Part shown: one piece after another, positions 61,896 to 64,000 of the stretch
Numbering within the stretch: position 1 is the stretch's first letter
How the letters are laid out: each line of letters begins with the position of its first letter
Assembly (NCBI GenBank): GCA_023386315.1
Contig: JAEWJZ010000018.1
Span: forward strand, 62,001 to 126,000
Direction: 5' to 3'
From: Bacillota bacterium
Lineage (GTDB): Bacteria > Bacillota > Clostridia > Lachnospirales > Lachnospiraceae
Length of the DNA: 64,000 nucleotides
Program-made: the position numbers and the translations under genes
The notes under the pieces: generated by a model
Told to the model about the DNA's origin: nothing
Database searches by the model: none
The model's input: only the letters and a program-made list of their open reading frames with translations

Positions 61896-63572
61896 ATGAA
61901 TAAAATACTTGATAACGGATATTATGATTTTATCCTCAGTAACTCCCTGCTCCCTTCTTGTGCTCTTTCAGAAACTATCACAAAATTAAATGACGAACAT
62001 TCCCTGCTCCATCTGGCACAAGCAAACATGCAGGCCTGCGATTTAGGTCTTCATCCATACGAAAATTTTCCTTCTGTTTACACACTGACTTCTGCCATAT
62101 GCATGGAAAATCCGGAAACTGCCTCCCTTTCTTATCAGTCTGTATTAAATTTTATGGGTCTTGGAGTTGTGATTGGTATCATAGACACAGGCATTGACTA
62201 TGGCCATCTGGCTTTTCAAAATCATGACGGAACTACCCGCATTCTTTCTATCTGGGACCAGACCGATCAGACCGGGAAACCTCCGGCAGGTTTTGATTTT
62301 GGCTCTGAATATACAAAAAACCATATTAATACTGCCTTAAAATCATCCCTTCCGTTAACTATCGTCCCTGTTACAGATACCAGCGGTCACGGCACTGCGA
62401 TTGCCAGCATTGTGGCAGGAAGCCGTGATGAGGAGCATTCATTTACAGGAATTGTCCCTCAAAGTAAATTAGCTGTTGTTAAGCTGAAAGAAGCAAAAGA
62501 CAATTTAAAACAGATTTATTTTATACCAGAGCGCTCCCTCTGCTATCAGGAATCCGATATTATGCTTGGAATCCGGTATCTTCTAAACGTAGCAGCACAA
62601 TTAAACCGCCCCCTGATTCTCTGCATTACCTTAGGCAGCAGTCATGGAGGACATGATGGGAAGAGTCCCTTAAGTTCCTATCTGGACCAGATCGTCAGAC
62701 AGCCCCGAATGGGGGCGGTAATTGCTGCAGGGAACGAAGGAGCAAGTAAAAGGCACTATTACTGTTATTCCCATATACCACCTTACTGCAGCAGTTTTGA
62801 TTTAAAAATTGGAAAAGAGGACCGAATGTTTACCATGGAAATCTGGCCTTTTCCAACAGGCCGGATTACCCTTGAGCTTTACTCTCCTGACTGCGAAATT
62901 GTAAGCAGTCTCTATACTACGGTTAACACCTGCCAGAAATTCAGTCTTTTACGGGGGCAGAGCTCTGTCTGGATTAATAATATAATTCTGGAAGGTTCCA
63001 CTGGGGATCAGGTAATTCTGGTGCGTTTTAATAACCCCCTTCCCGGTATCTGGCATTGCCAGGTCAAAAGCGAAGGAAATGAACCGTTTTCTTTCCATTG
63101 CTGGCTCCCCTCCGGAAATCTTATCTCTCCTGATACTTACTTTTATCACTCAGCTTCTATTACAACCATCACATCACCGGGAGATGCCCGTGTTCCTCTT
63201 ACGGTTGCGGCCTATAATCAATTCGACAACATGATACTAAATGAATCCGGAAGGGGATTCTCCCGCTTTGGTGAAATTCTTCCGGATGTAGCGGCTCCTG
63301 GTTATAAGATTCCCTGTGCTCTTCCGGGAAACCGATACGGCACACTTTCCGGCACCGGGGCTGCTGCTGCCCACGCTGCCGGAGCTGCTGCAATGATAAT
63401 GGAATGGGGCTTTATCAGAGGCAACCATACCACGATAACCGGCGTAATGGCAAACCGCATGATCATACGAAGTGCAAACCGTGACAATGCCTGTTTCTAC
63501 CCCAATGATATATGGGGATATGGTCAGATTGATATGCTTCATCTTTTTGATCAGATTTCAGCTTTCACGTAG
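61896..63572 (+). CDS. Subtilisin-like (S8) Csp-type protein, probable pseudoprotease
   Basis: A 558-aa protein of the Csp (spore germination) type of subtilase. It has no ordinary signal peptide; residues 1-80 resemble a Csp prodomain. The catalytic Asp97 (IIDTGIDYGH) and His165 (DTSGHGTA) and the oxyanion Asn region (VIAAGNEGAS) are intact. About 170 residues between 300 and 460 form a beta-rich jelly-roll-like insert as in CspB. The serine box should read GTSxAxx but reads SGTGAAAAHAAGAAAMIMEWG, with Gly488 (codon GGG at 63357) in place of Ser. As in Clostridioides CspC, a non-proteolytic role in germinant signalling is possible; this is inference. It stands alone and ends before a terminator. 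Confidence 0.9.
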   Translation: MNKILDNGYYDFILSNSLLPSCALSETITKLNDEHSLLHLAQANMQACDLGLHPYENFPSVYTLTSAICMENPETASLSYQSVLNFMGLGVVIGIIDTGIDYGHLAFQNHDGTTRILSIWDQTDQTGKPPAGFDFGSEYTKNHINTALKSSLPLTIVPVTDTSGHGTAIASIVAGSRDEEHSFTGIVPQSKLAVVKLKEAKDNLKQIYFIPERSLCYQESDIMLGIRYLLNVAAQLNRPLILCITLGSSHGGHDGKSPLSSYLDQIVRQPRMGAVIAAGNEGASKRHYYCYSHIPPYCSSFDLKIGKEDRMFTMEIWPFPTGRITLELYSPDCEIVSSLYTTVNTCQKFSLLRGQSSVWINNIILEGSTGDQVILVRFNNPLPGIWHCQVKSEGNEPFSFHCWLPSGNLISPDTYFYHSASITTITSPGDARVPLTVAAYNQFDNMILNESGRGFSRFGEILPDVAAPGYKIPCALPGNRYGTLSGTGAAAAHAAGAAAMIMEWGFIRGNHTTITGVMANRMIIRSANRDNACFYPNDIWGYGQIDMLHLFDQISAFT

Positions 63573-63578
63573 GTTTCT

Positions 63579-63616
63579 AAAAAGACAGAGAGCCCTGTAA
63601 AAACGGCTCCCTGTCT
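63579..63616. terminator. Terminator between convergent genes
   Basis: The stem AGACAG..AGCC/GGCT..CTGTCT with one mismatched pair and a 10-base loop; followed by Ts on the minus strand, so it chiefly ends the lipoprotein gene at 63651, and it can also stop the subtilase transcript. Confidence 0.7.
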
Positions 63617-63650
63617 CATTTCACTCTATGCACCTGTTAAGCCAGCACTC

Positions 63651-64000
63651 CTATGGTACCTGATTTTCCTGCCTTTTCACAAGCTCATTTATATCTTTCT
63701 GAAACGATTCTCTCACCTTCTGATATCCTGCATCCTCAATTTTTTTCCTCATTTCGTCAATGGCCTGATGGGGATCCTCATACTTCCCGTAAGCAAGCTG
63801 TGGAATATATTCTGACAGCACACTGGCAATCGCTGCCTGTTCCGCCTCCACCGCATTTTTATTCAAAATAAGATTTTCAAATGGGTAATCATAGGCAATT
63901 TTATTGAGATTTTCAATCATTTCCTTTTTTCCGTTCCAGTGATAGCTGTTATCCAGCTCTAAATCATCATTTCTGCCGCACCAGAAGTTGGCATCCAGCT
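63651..64000 (-). CDS. Extracellular solute-binding protein, C-terminal part (runs off the window)
   Basis: The frame is open to the right edge; the visible 115 codons include LDANFWCGRNDDLELDNSYHW just before an internal Met and end in KKIEDAGYQKVRESFQKDINELVKR. The pattern VLSEYIPQLAYGKYED and the Lys-rich helical end match the C-terminus of sugar-binding proteins of the DUF3502 (LplA-like) type, which import oligosaccharides or glycan fragments through CUT1 permeases. The N-terminus, lipobox and partners lie beyond 64000. The stop is 35 bases from the terminator. Confidence 0.8.
   Translation of the reverse strand, partial: LDANFWCGRNDDLELDNSYHWNGKKEMIENLNKIAYDYPFENLILNKNAVEAEQAAIASVLSEYIPQLAYGKYEDPHQAIDEMRKKIEDAGYQKVRESFQKDINELVKRQENQVP

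Overview
The window looks like a chromosomal segment of a spore-forming, low-to-moderate GC Firmicute of the family Lachnospiraceae (Clostridium cluster XIVa, something like Lacrimispora, Hungatella or Enterocloster). The grounds are the PolC-type replicase, CodY, the Clostridia-style order of housekeeping genes, a cellobiose phosphorylase that can be followed along its whole length against the Clostridium enzyme, and ATPSEA/ASPSEA linkers in exported proteins, a habit of this family. The assignment rests on gene content and recalled family sequences, not on a database search.

Positions 1-13.7 kb are accessory. A minus-strand operon encodes three large exported proteins (688, 1783 and 1405 aa) that share a tryptophan/tyrosine-rich cell-wall-binding module. 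It is followed by a small gene fused by deletion to a decayed single-stranded-DNA-binding protein gene, and then a 64-aa gene. On the other side lie the C-terminus of a tyrosine integrase, a stop-riddled short frame and a fragment of an ArdC-type zincin. Together these are best read as the remains of an integrative conjugative element whose surface-protein cargo is still intact. An acetyltransferase, a peroxiredoxin and a tRNA-Pro/tRNA-Glu pair lead into the core genome.

Positions 15.5-43.6 kb are housekeeping and almost all on the minus strand. Read in the direction of transcription they are galE; a radical-SAM protein with its partner; comM-dprA-topA-codY; rpsB-tsf; a five-gene oligopeptide permease; and pyrH-frr-uppS-cdsA-dxr-rseP-ispG-polC. 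The translation/isoprenoid/envelope cluster is the classical Firmicutes one, except that the opp operon separates tsf from pyrH. Terminator hairpins and sigma-A-like promoters divide the block into units.

Positions 43.6-64 kb hold small regulated modules. One is an MMPL/RND-type pump with an exported coiled-coil partner, divergent from a TetR regulator through two promoters whose -10 boxes overlap. Another is a cellobiose/beta-glucoside unit: a LacI regulator, a sugar ABC importer and a GH1 beta-glucosidase on one strand, a GH94 cellobiose phosphorylase on the other, and the same 14-base sequence at both promoters. There follow a nitroreductase, a TetR-zinc-ribbon-carboxymuconolactone decarboxylase operon and a PadR-methyltransferase operon, the last two with clear palindromic operators. 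Next comes a CspB-like subtilase whose catalytic serine reads as glycine, and the window ends inside a sugar-binding lipoprotein gene.

The most interesting points are the predicted pseudoprotease, the decayed element with its retained surface-protein operon, the MMPL/coiled-coil pair, and four operator/promoter layouts that can be read directly from the sequence.
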